A stretch of DNA of 42,497 bases from DAOPYE01 sp035352715 (GTDB lineage: Bacteria; Acidobacteriota; Holophagae; Holophagales; Holophagaceae): positions 1 through 42,497 of the forward strand of contig DAOPYE010000013.1 of assembly GCA_035352715.1 (NCBI GenBank), in the 5' to 3' direction. Shown piece by piece: positions 7,632 to 15,710 of the stretch (position 1 is the stretch's first letter; each line of letters opens with the position of its first letter). The notes beneath the pieces are model-generated. The model searched no databases. It was not told the DNA's origin and saw only the letters and a list, made by a program, of their open reading frames with translations. The position numbers and the translations under genes were made by a program.

Positions 7632-8510
7632 TCAGGTCCTCTTGGGCAGGGCTGGCGCCAGGGAGCAGAGGGCGATGCCGAAAAGGATGAGCAGCGTCCC
7701 CAAACCTTGGATGGGCAGCAGATGTTCGTGGAGGAGGATCCACCCCAGAATCACGGTGGTGACGGATTGCATGACCAGCCCCACGGCGCCCACATGGGTT
7801 GGCACGCGCCCCATGCCCCAGGAGATCAGCCACCAGCCCAGCGCCTGGACCAGGAAGCCCAGGCCGATCAAGGAGCACCAGCTCTTGGTTGGAAAGCCGT
7901 GGAACGTGTCGCCGCGCAGGATCGCCAGAATCGCAAAGAACGCCAGGCTGGAAAGCACAATCCAGAACAGGGCCGATATCGCGCTCAGATGCCTGCGGGC
8001 GCGGGCCAGCGCCAGGGTGTAGGCGGCGTAGCAGAAGGAAGAGAGCAGGGCCATGGCCTCTCCGAAATTGCCCGAGAGCTTTGCGCCTTTCGCCAGTGCC
8101 AGCAGCGCGGTGCCGATCAGGGCCAGGGCGAGCCCCGTCCATGCGCGCCCGCGTAGGCGGGCGCCGAGGAAGATCGCCATGAACAGGGCCACCCAGAGCG
8201 GTGCGAGGCCCACCAGCAGGGTGGCGGCGGCCACGCTGGTCCAGTGCATCGAAAGATGCCAAAGGGTGAGATCTCCCGTGAAGGCCAGGCCCGCGAGGAC
8301 CGCCCATGGGATGCCTTGGGCGGCGGAAGATTTGACGGGCTCTGGATCTCTCCAGGTGAGCAGCAGCACCCAGGGCAGGGCGAAAACCATGCGATAGAAG
8401 CCCACCATCACGGGGCTTGCGGGTGCGGACCAGCGCACGAAGATGCCTGAAAATCCAAGTATTCCCGCGCCAACGAGCAGCACGCCCAAGGCCTTGGTTC
8501 CCTGTTTCAC
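7632..8510 (-). CDS. EamA/DMT-family transporter
   Basis: An inner-membrane protein of 292 residues with about ten hydrophobic helices arranged as two EamA repeats. The first repeat begins ALGVLLVGAGILGFSGIFVR and ends near ALALIGTALLALAKG. The second begins ALLSSFCYAAYTLALARARR and ends near GTLLILFGIALCSLAP. Members export metabolites such as amino acids or nucleotide precursors; the substrate cannot be read from sequence. HEHLLPIQGLGTLLI is a typical repeat-two motif. It starts 30 bases after the CheY-like gene, on the same strand. Confidence 0.88.
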   Translation of the reverse strand: MKQGTKALGVLLVGAGILGFSGIFVRWSAPASPVMVGFYRMVFALPWVLLLTWRDPEPVKSSAAQGIPWAVLAGLAFTGDLTLWHLSMHWTSVAAATLLVGLAPLWVALFMAIFLGARLRGRAWTGLALALIGTALLALAKGAKLSGNFGEAMALLSSFCYAAYTLALARARRHLSAISALFWIVLSSLAFFAILAILRGDTFHGFPTKSWCSLIGLGFLVQALGWWLISWGMGRVPTHVGAVGLVMQSVTTVILGWILLHEHLLPIQGLGTLLILFGIALCSLAPALPKRT

Positions 8511-8540
8511 ATTGATTCCGATTGAAAAGGCACTGAGGCT

Positions 8541-8909
8541 TCAGGCCAGCAGTTGCGCGAGCTGATCCAGCAGGGCCTTCGGGTCGAAAGGCTTGTGCAG
8601 GAATGCATCCGCGCCCAGCTGGCGCAGGCGTTCCTCCACGTCATCATCATGATGCGCGGTGACGACCAGGATGTGTGCGTTACCGAGGGTCGGGTCTTCG
8701 CGGCAGGCGCGAACGAGGCTCAATCCAGGGCAATTCGGCATCAGGTAGTCCATCAGGATGACATCCGGCGGGTTCTGCTTCAGTTCCTTCAGGACTTCGA
8801 AAATGCTGGTCGGCTCGACTTCGACCAATTCGTAGTCCTGGTTTTTGAGGCAGCCAAGGGTGAACGTGCGGGCCAAGCGACTGTCATCCACGATGGCGAT
8901 GCGGGCCAT
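8541..8909 (-). CDS. single-domain response regulator (CheY-like receiver)
   Basis: A 122-residue stand-alone receiver domain. All functional residues are in place: acidic pair D8-D9 (IAIVDDSRLAR), phospho-acceptor D54 (VILMDYLMPN), switch T84 (ILVVTAHHDD) and K106 (FLHKPFDPKALL). There is no output domain, so it should signal by protein contact after phosphorylation, as CheY does, or act in a phosphorelay. No histidine kinase lies next to it. ATG 8909 is preceded by AGGGAGAGA; a longer open frame upstream lacks receiver similarity. Position 55 is Tyr and the alpha4 face differs from E. coli CheY, so FliM binding is not assured. Confidence 0.9.
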   Translation of the reverse strand: MARIAIVDDSRLARTFTLGCLKNQDYELVEVEPTSIFEVLKELKQNPPDVILMDYLMPNCPGLSLVRACREDPTLGNAHILVVTAHHDDDVEERLRQLGADAFLHKPFDPKALLDQLAQLLA

Positions 8910-8967
8910 TGTCTCTCCCTTGCGACTACATCCAGTGTAATCGCGCTTTCGCAAAGACGGTGCCGCC

Positions 8968-10119
8968 TCAATTTGCCCAACGGCTGACCTGCTCCCAAGC
9001 GTCTTCAGGCTTGGTCTCCCCATTCAGGATGATGGCGAAGACGCGCAGCTTGCCATCCGGCATTTGGACAATGCCGCAGACCGAGGTGACGCCGGTCAGA
9101 TGCCCCGTCTTGCACCGGACGCGGCGGGTGAGATTGGGATCCTTGATGCTGAGCTGCCAGGGCTCACCGCCAATGATCTTGAGGGATGCGACCATCTCGG
9201 GGCCGACCTCGAAATCATTCCAGGCGGCGCGCAGGATGATCGCCAGGGTCTTGGCGGAAAGCCGGTTGTCCTTGCTCAGGCCCGAGCCATCCGTCAGGGC
9301 GATCTTGTCCGGGCCGAGATCCAGCAGGCCTCGGTAGAAATCCTGGATGCGGCGCACGCCCTTGGGCCAGGACCCATCACCGAACCGCTTGACCAGCGTC
9401 TCCACCATGAAGTTGTTGGAGAACTTGTTGATGTCCATCACGAGATCCCGCAGGGCAGGCGAAGACACGGCCAGGATGCGCGCGGGCGCATCGCCGGGGA
9501 CCGCCTGTTCCTCGATCGCCAGTCCCGCGTCGCGGAAGGTGCGCGTGATGATATCCACCGCGAGCCGCTCGGGATCCGCCACGATGCGCCCCTTGTCGTC
9601 GCGCCCGAAGTTCACGGACAGCGGCAGGATCGGGGGCGTGGTGTCGCTGCTGGTGTTGCCCCATCCGTTGCCGTAGCGCTGGCCGTCAAAGGCGCTTTGG
9701 TCCAGCCGGATGCGGCCGCTGATGCGCCTGACGCCCTTGCGCTTGAGTTCCTGCGCCATCATGAAGACGCGCTCCGTGGTCAGGAAGGGATCGCCGCCGC
9801 CCTTGATGATCAGGTCGCCCCGCACGGTGTCTCCGCGCAAATCGCCGAATAGCTCCGTGTCCAAGACGAAATTGGGCTTCCAGGTCTTCAGCATGGCGTA
9901 GGTGGAAACGACCTTGGTGGTGGAGGCCGGGATGAGGGCGAGATCCTGCTGGGTGCCTTCGATGATCCGGCCCGTGGACATCTCCCAGACTCCGGCGGAG
10001 ACCTTCACGCCGCGCGCATCCAGGCGCGCCGCCCATGCCTCGAACTCACCGGCGCGCAGCGCCGGGAACGAGGAAAGGCTCAGGATGGCCGCATAAACAA
10101 GAAACCTGGTTCGCTTCAT
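8968..10119 (-). CDS. dacB: D-alanyl-D-alanine carboxypeptidase/endopeptidase, PBP4 (S13) family
   Basis: A periplasmic penicillin-binding protein that trims or cleaves D-Ala peptide links in peptidoglycan. The signal peptide is about 23 residues (ends FPALRA). The three serine-enzyme motifs are present: S65-T-T-K68 in IPASTTKVVS, SNN in INKFSNNFMVETL, and KTG in RVRCKTGHLTGVTSVCG. The pair GDLIIKGGGDPFLT and LPLSVNFGRDD are S13 signatures. At 383 residues it is about 90 shorter than E. coli DacB, mostly through a smaller inserted domain after the SxxK region. It follows the pseudopilin gene by 6 bases. Confidence 0.92.
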   Translation of the reverse strand: MKRTRFLVYAAILSLSSFPALRAGEFEAWAARLDARGVKVSAGVWEMSTGRIIEGTQQDLALIPASTTKVVSTYAMLKTWKPNFVLDTELFGDLRGDTVRGDLIIKGGGDPFLTTERVFMMAQELKRKGVRRISGRIRLDQSAFDGQRYGNGWGNTSSDTTPPILPLSVNFGRDDKGRIVADPERLAVDIITRTFRDAGLAIEEQAVPGDAPARILAVSSPALRDLVMDINKFSNNFMVETLVKRFGDGSWPKGVRRIQDFYRGLLDLGPDKIALTDGSGLSKDNRLSAKTLAIILRAAWNDFEVGPEMVASLKIIGGEPWQLSIKDPNLTRRVRCKTGHLTGVTSVCGIVQMPDGKLRVFAIILNGETKPEDAWEQVSRWAN

Positions 10120-10125
10120 GAATCC

Positions 10126-10689
10126 CTACTTGATGACGGTGGCTGTCGCCGTGGACGAAGAATCGGTGCTGCCGCTCTGGGGCGCGCTGTTGGTGCCACC
10201 CAGGTTGCCGAGGTTGGGCAGGCCGCCGGGCATGCCGTAGAGATTGCCGACGGCGGAAAACACCCAGTCGCTGTAGATCGTCTTGCCGTTGTAGATCTTG
10301 AAGCTGTCCTTCTGGGACTTGCTTCGGACCCCGACGATCGGCAGCCCGGTCATATCTCCGCTGGCGCCGGGTTGCACGGCGGTCACCAGGGTCCATTCGC
10401 CATCGGCGGTCATGGGATCCTTGTAGAGCTGGCGGATGATGGCCGGGCGGACCTTGGTCATCTCCTCCAGCGAGATCGGATACTGCCCGCGAATATTCTT
10501 GTAGCGGACGATGGCGGTTCGGATGGCTTCGCCACGGAAGATCAATTCCTCTTCCTGATCCCGCTGAACCTCAGTGATGACCGAGGGCATCGCCCGCGTG
10601 AGGAAGATTCCCATCACCGTGATGACGCCCAGCAGCAGCGCCAGGATGTACCCGCGCTGATCCGAACGCATGGAAGACGGCTCGATCAT
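10126..10689 (-). CDS. orphan type II secretion/type IV pilus-like pseudopilin
   Basis: A 187-residue protein with one N-terminal membrane helix directly after a short basic leader (SDQRGYILALLLGVITVMGIFL), the layout of a prepilin. The following soluble part matches a pseudopilin group common in Acidobacteria and relatives, with EEELIFRGEAIRTAIVRYKN, GQYPISLEEM and LYKDPMTADGEWTL. The usual Gly-Phe cleavage site is Gly-Tyr, and position 5 of the predicted mature protein is Leu, not the conserved Glu. The C-terminus is a low-complexity Gly, Asn, Ser and Thr tail. No other secretion gene is nearby. The start is unclear: 10689 is used; ATG 10671 would remove six residues. Role in pilus or secretion assembly is inferred. 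Confidence 0.7.
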   Translation of the reverse strand: MIEPSSMRSDQRGYILALLLGVITVMGIFLTRAMPSVITEVQRDQEEELIFRGEAIRTAIVRYKNIRGQYPISLEEMTKVRPAIIRQLYKDPMTADGEWTLVTAVQPGASGDMTGLPIVGVRSKSQKDSFKIYNGKTIYSDWVFSAVGNLYGMPGGLPNLGNLGGTNSAPQSGSTDSSSTATATVIK

Positions 10690-10707
10690 GATCCAGGGTA
10701 CACCCGC

Positions 10708-12507
10708 TTAGCGCGGTCCCGCTTGGCGAGCCCGGGACGCCAGGAAATCCAGGAACTCGGCCACCAGATTCGGATCGAACTGCTTGCCCGATTCGCGGCG
10801 CAATTCATCCAGGATCTCCCGGCCCGTCTTGGCGGGACGGAACTCGCTGCCCGAGGACATCACCTCGAAGGCTTCGACCAAGGCGATGACCCGGCTTCCG
10901 ACGGGGATCAGCTCGCCCTTCAGACCATCCGGGTAGCCCGCGCCATCCCAGCGCTCGTGGTGGTTGCGGATGATGCGCATGACATCCACGGGGAACCGAA
11001 AATCCTTCAGGAAGGTGGACGCCAGCAGCGGATGGGTCTGGATGCTGCGGATGTCCTCGGTGTCGAGGACCGGCTTGTTGAGCAGGCCGGGATCCAGCAT
11101 GAAGGTGCCCACGTCGTGCAGGATCGCTGCAATGCTGATGCCTTCCACATCCGCCGAAGGCAGATCCAGGCTCAGGGCGAAGTTCCGCGCCAGGCGCGCG
11201 GTGTTCAGGCTGTGGGAGCGCAATTTGGGCGCGCCGCCCTCGACGGAGGTGAGCAGCCGGTGCGCGACGGTGAGGAACGAGCGGTGGTACTGCTCGTGCA
11301 AACGGCTTTCCTGGAGATGGAAACCGAGCATCCGGGCGATCTGCTGGATGTAGACCTGGTCCTGGTCGCTGAAGGGCCGCTCCTCGCCGCGGAAGATCAG
11401 CATTAGATCCTGGCCGCCGCCTTCCTCCATCAACATGACGGGGAGATAGGTCTGGAAGACGCCGCTCAAGGGCTCTTCGTCCGGCCATTCGCAGCGGGTC
11501 AGGATCTGGAGATCCGTTTCGGCAACTTTGGGGATATGGAAGGTCGCGTGCGCAAGAATCTGCTGCTTCAGCGCGGGGTCAAGGGGGATGCGACTGTGGG
11601 CCAGGATGGGCCGGATTTCCTCGGGATCGTCCATCCAGAGCGCGACCGCCGAGAGGGGCACGAGGGAACCTAGCAGCGAGGCCGCTTCCCAGAAGAAGGT
11701 GCGCTGCTCGGGCAGGATCATGCCGACCCGCAGGGCCGAGACGGGCGGCGGGGCGGGCGAGGCGGGAGCGGATGGCGGCTGCGGTGCTTCCAGCTCTGGC
11801 GTGGCGTACGCGCCGGAGCGCGCCACCAGGGACACAGGGGTGCCGCCTTCTGCGAGGTCACCCGCCTGGACGCTGGCCTGGATGGGGTAGCCTTCGATGG
11901 CTTCGCCGCGCCCTGGAAAGATCTTGGGCGAGGTGGGCGGGAACATGGAATCCGTCGGCGGGACCGGCACGGGCAGGGCCGATGTCGGCTCTGCGGAGCG
12001 AGGTTCGGGCCTGGGTTGCGGCGGCGGCCCATCCTGGGGATTCAGCAGGAATCGGTATTCGCGCAGCGCGTCCACGATCGCCTCGCAGATCACCGCCGTG
12101 GGGGCCTCGTCGCAGGTGAGATTGAAGGGCTCGCCCTTCAGCTTGTCCCGTTGGATGAGGATGCCCACCCAGTCGCCGCGATCGTAGACCGGGCTGATGA
12201 GGAAGCGAGGCGCGCCGGGGCCCATGGCGAACATGGCCAGATCCGGGGACTTGCGCCCTTCGTTCACCGCGAAGGTCCGCCGTTCCCGATTGACCCATGC
12301 GGCGAGCGGATGCGCCTTGGGCAGAACCGCAGGCGGAGGGCTCAAGCGTGGAAAGCCGAAGTGGCTGGCGAGATGGAACTCGGATTCGCCGGGCAGCGAC
12401 AGGTAGAGCGCCCCTTTCGCGCTTCCAACTTCCTCCAGGCAACGGTAGATCACCTGGGCGAATCGGTGTGCGATGGCATCGCTGAACGGGGACGGAGGAA
12501 TGGACAT
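10708..12507 (-). CDS. GAF-like and HD-GYP domain protein, likely cyclic-di-GMP phosphodiesterase
   Basis: A 599-residue cytosolic signalling protein. Residues 1-155 resemble a GAF sensor domain (FAQVIYRCLEEVGSAKGALY). A Pro-rich linker follows (about 158-260). A second GAF-like region spans about 265-405. The end (about 410-590) is an HD-GYP domain with H464-D465 in AAILHDVGTFMLDPGLLNKP and NHHERWDGAGYPDG (H516 to P526). HD-GYP enzymes degrade cyclic-di-GMP and tend to promote motility. The lysine of the usual HDxGK motif is Thr468 here, so activity may be altered. The start ATG 12507 is 58 bases after the FabD-like gene. No membrane helix or signal peptide was seen. Confidence 0.85.
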   Translation of the reverse strand: MSIPPSPFSDAIAHRFAQVIYRCLEEVGSAKGALYLSLPGESEFHLASHFGFPRLSPPPAVLPKAHPLAAWVNRERRTFAVNEGRKSPDLAMFAMGPGAPRFLISPVYDRGDWVGILIQRDKLKGEPFNLTCDEAPTAVICEAIVDALREYRFLLNPQDGPPPQPRPEPRSAEPTSALPVPVPPTDSMFPPTSPKIFPGRGEAIEGYPIQASVQAGDLAEGGTPVSLVARSGAYATPELEAPQPPSAPASPAPPPVSALRVGMILPEQRTFFWEAASLLGSLVPLSAVALWMDDPEEIRPILAHSRIPLDPALKQQILAHATFHIPKVAETDLQILTRCEWPDEEPLSGVFQTYLPVMLMEEGGGQDLMLIFRGEERPFSDQDQVYIQQIARMLGFHLQESRLHEQYHRSFLTVAHRLLTSVEGGAPKLRSHSLNTARLARNFALSLDLPSADVEGISIAAILHDVGTFMLDPGLLNKPVLDTEDIRSIQTHPLLASTFLKDFRFPVDVMRIIRNHHERWDGAGYPDGLKGELIPVGSRVIALVEAFEVMSSGSEFRPAKTGREILDELRRESGKQFDPNLVAEFLDFLASRARQAGPR

Positions 12508-12565
12508 GTTGGTTTTTAGCCAGGAAGACGTTTAAGGCTAAACGATAAATCAATGTTTCGCTACT

Positions 12566-13477
12566 TCAGGTCCACCTGCCCGCCTGGGGGGCTGATTGAA
12601 GCGATAGGACTGTTCGATCACGATCCGCCCAGCGGGTCAGATTGGCCAACTGGTTCCCGCATCCGCACTCATACAGCTGAACGGGTTCTTGCCCAAAACC
12701 CTTGACCACTTCCAGCCAGTGGACAGGCAGCCCAATGGACGCGATGGCCTCATCCCAGGCCTGTCCGGCGTCCCGAAGGGGTCGCCCATCGACGTGGGAA
12801 AGCACGGGGAAGGCCATGGCGCCTACCGTCCAGCGAGCCAAGCGTCGGGTCACCTCCGGCACCAGGGGCATCATGTGGGGGGCGTGCAGCGGGTGGCGAA
12901 CGGGCAGCAGACCCGCCTTGAGACACTGGGGCGCCAGTTCTGCCACGAGGGCTTCCAGTTCGGGACGCGATCCCGAAACCGTGAACTGGGCCTTGCCGTT
13001 GATATTGGAGAGCGCCAGGTCGGGGCGTCCCACCAGGGCCGTGCGCAGTTCCAGTTCTGTCAGGCCGATGAAGAACGCCATGCCCGTCCTGTCGCCGAAG
13101 CGGGGAACGCACAGGTTCTCCACGGCTTTGACGAGATCCATCGCGGCCTCGAGGGGCACCGCGCCCGAGGCCACCAGGGCCGAGTAGAACCCCAGGGAAT
13201 GTCCGGCGGCAAAAATGGGCAGTGGCATTCCGGCGGCGCGGTGGGCGCGGTAGACCCCCACCGAGTGGGCGATGCCTGCCAACGGCGCGTTGAGCGGCGC
13301 CCGCAGCGCTGCTTCAGGCCCTTCGGACATCCAGGCGCGCAGGGGCAATCCCGAAAAGGATTCCGCCTGCTCCAGCGTCGCTGCCCAGGCCGGGTTGGCC
13401 TCCCATCCGCTGGACATCCCGATGGCTTCGGATCCCTGGCCGGGAAAGAGGAGGGCTGGGCGCGCGGGGGAATTCAT
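12566..13477 (-). CDS. FabD-like acyltransferase, substrate uncertain
   Basis: FabD moves malonyl from CoA to acyl carrier protein at the start of fatty-acid synthesis. The 303-residue product has the fold signatures: LLFPGQGSEAIGM at the start, nucleophile S94 in AAGHSLGFYSALVASGA, ALSNINGKAQFTVSG, and the catalytic histidine in VRHPLHAPHMMPL (H198). The segment that normally carries the malonyl-carboxylate arginine (MRGKFM in E. coli) reads AVENLC, so that arginine appears to be missing. The enzyme may therefore use another acyl group, or act in a secondary pathway. No fab cluster is adjacent: csp lies upstream and the HD-GYP gene downstream. Confidence 0.72.
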   Translation of the reverse strand: MNSPARPALLFPGQGSEAIGMSSGWEANPAWAATLEQAESFSGLPLRAWMSEGPEAALRAPLNAPLAGIAHSVGVYRAHRAAGMPLPIFAAGHSLGFYSALVASGAVPLEAAMDLVKAVENLCVPRFGDRTGMAFFIGLTELELRTALVGRPDLALSNINGKAQFTVSGSRPELEALVAELAPQCLKAGLLPVRHPLHAPHMMPLVPEVTRRLARWTVGAMAFPVLSHVDGRPLRDAGQAWDEAIASIGLPVHWLEVVKGFGQEPVQLYECGCGNQLANLTRWADRDRTVLSLQSAPQAGRWT

Positions 13478-13490
13478 ACCTGAGGATGAC

Positions 13491-13519
13491 GCAAAAAGGG
13501 CCTCACGATCGAGGCCCTT
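13491..13519 (-). terminator. rho-independent terminator of the cold-shock gene
   Basis: On the minus strand AAGGGCCTC (13519 to 13511) pairs with GAGGCCCTT (13504 to 13496) around a 6-base loop, followed by TTTTTGC. It lies 22 bases after the csp stop codon and before the FabD-like start, so csp is probably transcribed alone. Confidence 0.88.
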
Positions 13520-13541
13520 GTGGATGGGAAGCCTGTTTGGA

Positions 13542-13745
13542 CTAGATCTTCAGTACGTTGGAAGCCTGGGGACCCTTGGGCCCCTGGACGATCTCGAAGC
13601 TGACCCGCGCTTTTTCGTCCAGGGTGCGGAAGCCCTTGGACTGGATAGCGGAATGGTGGACGAAGATATCGGGGCCGCCTTCATCGGGCGTGATGAACCC
13701 GTAACCCTTTTCAGCGTTGAACCACTTCACGGTGCCTTCAGACAT
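13542..13745 (-). CDS. cold-shock-domain RNA-binding protein (CspA family)
   Basis: A 67-residue single cold-shock domain, the standard length. The RNA-binding motifs are present: GTVKWFNAEKGYGFITP (RNP1-like KGYGFI) and DIFVHHSAI (RNP2-like). These proteins melt RNA secondary structure and act as general RNA chaperones. SD GAGGAAAG lies about 8 bases before the ATG. The leader is long (up to 271 bases to folD) and holds alternative hairpins near the ribosome site, as in csp genes controlled after transcription. A strong terminator follows. Whether it is cold-induced cannot be told from sequence. Confidence 0.95.
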   Translation of the reverse strand: MSEGTVKWFNAEKGYGFITPDEGGPDIFVHHSAIQSKGFRTLDEKARVSFEIVQGPKGPQASNVLKI

Positions 13746-14016
13746 GGTGCGTTCTTTCCTCGGGGCCCAGGCCCCAGCGCCTGGGGGTGTCGTGCCCGTA
13801 CGGTCCTTGCCAGGCCAAGGAACCGCCGGGAGTTGTGCTCCGTCCAGGGCGGCGAGCCATCCGGAGCCGCCACCCAGATTCAAACAAAGACCATGCAGCC
13901 CCTGGCGGCGCCAGAAGCGTGGGGTCTGTGTTGCCAAAAAACCGGATGGACGCAGCAAGCCTACCGACGGATTCCCCTTCATTCAACAGGGAAATTGACG
14001 ATTCTGAGAAGTTTCT
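13746..14016 (-). promoter_or_regulatory. long csp leader region with competing hairpins
   Basis: The 271 bases between folD and csp hold no convincing separate gene. Next to the csp ribosome site (SD at 13754-13761), GGGGCC (13762-13767) and GGCCCC (13770-13775) form one inverted repeat. CCCCAG (13772-13777) and CTGGGG (13781-13786) form another. The two share bases 13772-13775 and so cannot form together. No clear promoter was found in the rest. Confidence 0.35.
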
Positions 14017-14880
14017 TCAGAGCTCCAGTCCCGCCGCGTACGTGAGGTTGAGCAGCGCCATGGTTCGCGTGACGCGGCCCAGGCTGTTCTTCGTCGCGTT
14101 CGTGTGCCGAATGCCCCGCGCCTCTAGCGCGTCAAAGTCGAAGTTGCCGTCGTGGCTGAGGTCGATGCAAATCGCGTGATCCTGGATCCAGGACGTGGGC
14201 ACGCGATAGCCCTGCACGGGTACCGCGCTGACGATGACATCCGCGATACGCGCGAAGGTCTCCAGATGCTCCGGGCGCGTGTGCTGATGACACAGAAGGG
14301 GCGTGGCTTTCAGGTTTGCCAGCATGGCGCTGAGGGGGCGACCGATACGGAGGCTGTCGTTGATGATCAGCACGGTCTTTCCGGCCAGGAACGCATCGCC
14401 GAAAGCGCGCTTCATGGTCTTCACCACCGCCCGCCCGGTGCAGGGCATCATGCAGATCCTGTCCCTGCCCGTATCCAGGCGCTTCCGGAACTTCTGCAGG
14501 TAGCCGATGTTGATGGAGTGCAGGCCCTCGATGTCCTTGTTGGGATCGACCAGATCCATGATCTCGTCGTCCTTCACCTCTGGGTAGCCCAGAGGATAGA
14601 ACACGAAGATTCCATGGATGCGTTCGTCCTGATTGAGGTGCGCGATGGTCTTCATCGCCTGGACACCGCTTTGAACCAGGTGGGAGCTGGCGTGGATGCC
14701 CAGGTCTGCGCAGTCCTTCAGGATCAGATTGCGGTACAGCACGCTGCCGGGATCTTCGCTGCCCAGCAGCACCGCGAGTCCGGGCATGAAGCCCAGGCGC
14801 TGGAGGTGATGCCGCACCAGTTCGCGGTAGTAGCGGGCCGTGTTCTGGCAATCGAGTATTCCGGTGGGCGCTTCTCTCAT
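14017..14880 (-). CDS. FolD-like methylenetetrahydrofolate dehydrogenase, probably without cyclohydrolase activity
   Basis: FolD interconverts methylene-, methenyl- and formyl-tetrahydrofolate. The 287-residue product keeps the fold landmarks: PGLAVLLGSEDPGSVLYRN, RIHGIFVFYPLGYP, DPNKDIEGLHSINIGYL, MMPCTG, GKTVLIINDSLRIGRP and KATPLLCHQHT (Rossmann part), and a final NSLGRVTRTMALLN. Several catalytic positions differ. The lysine four residues after the conserved Tyr (K54 in E. coli) is Ile53, the QLPLP motif is FYPLG, the aspartate of KDVDG is Glu118, and PGGVGPMT is replaced by NSLGRVTRT. Loss of the lysine predicts loss of cyclohydrolase activity, as in the monofunctional yeast enzyme Mtd1. 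It lies divergent to nth. Confidence 0.8.
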   Translation of the reverse strand: MREAPTGILDCQNTARYYRELVRHHLQRLGFMPGLAVLLGSEDPGSVLYRNLILKDCADLGIHASSHLVQSGVQAMKTIAHLNQDERIHGIFVFYPLGYPEVKDDEIMDLVDPNKDIEGLHSINIGYLQKFRKRLDTGRDRICMMPCTGRAVVKTMKRAFGDAFLAGKTVLIINDSLRIGRPLSAMLANLKATPLLCHQHTRPEHLETFARIADVIVSAVPVQGYRVPTSWIQDHAICIDLSHDGNFDFDALEARGIRHTNATKNSLGRVTRTMALLNLTYAAGLEL

Positions 14881-14932
14881 GGCTCCAAGTGTAAGCTTTT
14901 GCCTGTGGTGTGAATGTGCCGGAGGTCATCCA

Positions 14933-15622
14933 ATGTCAATGACGGTGCCGAGTTCGACCGGGACATGGACGCGAAAAGCGCTTCGCAAGCTGCAGGACGC
15001 ACTCGAAGCAGCCTATCCGGATGCGCGCTGCGCCTTGGATCATGGCGATCCGTACCAGCTGGTGGTGGCTACGATCCTTTCGGCACAATGCACGGACGCC
15101 CGCGTGAACCTCACCGCGCCGGCCCTCTTTCGCCGCTATCCCGACCCGGCCAGCCTCGCCGCTGCGGAATTGCCCGAACTGGAGGAACTGATCCGATCGA
15201 CGGGCTTCTTCCGGAACAAGGCCCGGAATCTGAAGGGCCTGGGCCTGGCCCTGATGGAGCGCCACGGCGGACAGGTGCCCGGCGACGCCAAGGCCCTTGC
15301 GGCCCTGCCTGGCGTGGGGCAGAAGACGGCCAACGTGGTGTTGGCCAACGCCTTCGGCATCCCCGCGCTGGCGGTGGATACGCACATCTTCCGCGTCGCT
15401 CGTCGCCTGGGGCTCTCCCAGGCTTCCACCCCCGAAAAAGTCGAAGCCGATCTCTGCGCCCATTTCCCGAAAAGCGGTTGGATCGCGCTGCACCACCAGC
15501 TCATCTGGCACGGACGAAGGGTCTGCGATGCCCGGAAACCCCACTGCGAAGTGTGTCCCCTGGGCCCGCTCTGTCCCACGGGGCAAGGACGGATGCCGGA
15601 TCCCCACCGGGCTGGCAAGTAG
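14933..15622 (+). CDS. nth: endonuclease III, DNA glycosylase/AP lyase
   Basis: The enzyme removes oxidised pyrimidines and nicks the abasic site in base-excision repair. The 229-residue product carries the helix-hairpin-helix LPGVGQKTANVVL with catalytic K131, then VDTHIFRV with catalytic D149. The [4Fe-4S] cluster cysteines are C198, C205, C208 and C214 (C-x6-C-x2-C-x5-C). LVVATILSAQCTDARVN is the family's N-terminal signature. GGAGGT lies 6 bases before the ATG at 14933. It stands divergent from the folD-like gene, 52 bases apart. Confidence 0.96.
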   Translation: MSMTVPSSTGTWTRKALRKLQDALEAAYPDARCALDHGDPYQLVVATILSAQCTDARVNLTAPALFRRYPDPASLAAAELPELEELIRSTGFFRNKARNLKGLGLALMERHGGQVPGDAKALAALPGVGQKTANVVLANAFGIPALAVDTHIFRVARRLGLSQASTPEKVEADLCAHFPKSGWIALHHQLIWHGRRVCDARKPHCEVCPLGPLCPTGQGRMPDPHRAGK

Positions 15623-15710
15623 GCCCCAAATTTCACTTCGATTCGGGGGGATTGTGTGTCGCGATGCACGTCGCGGCCGGGCTAGTCTGGGGCTCTCGTT
15701 GGGAGTTGCC

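Noticed and set aside
13746..13982. In-frame upstream extension of the cold-shock protein
   Set aside because: The 67-residue product from 13745 is the standard length with a proper SD; the extension is Gly, Pro and Trp-rich with no similarity.
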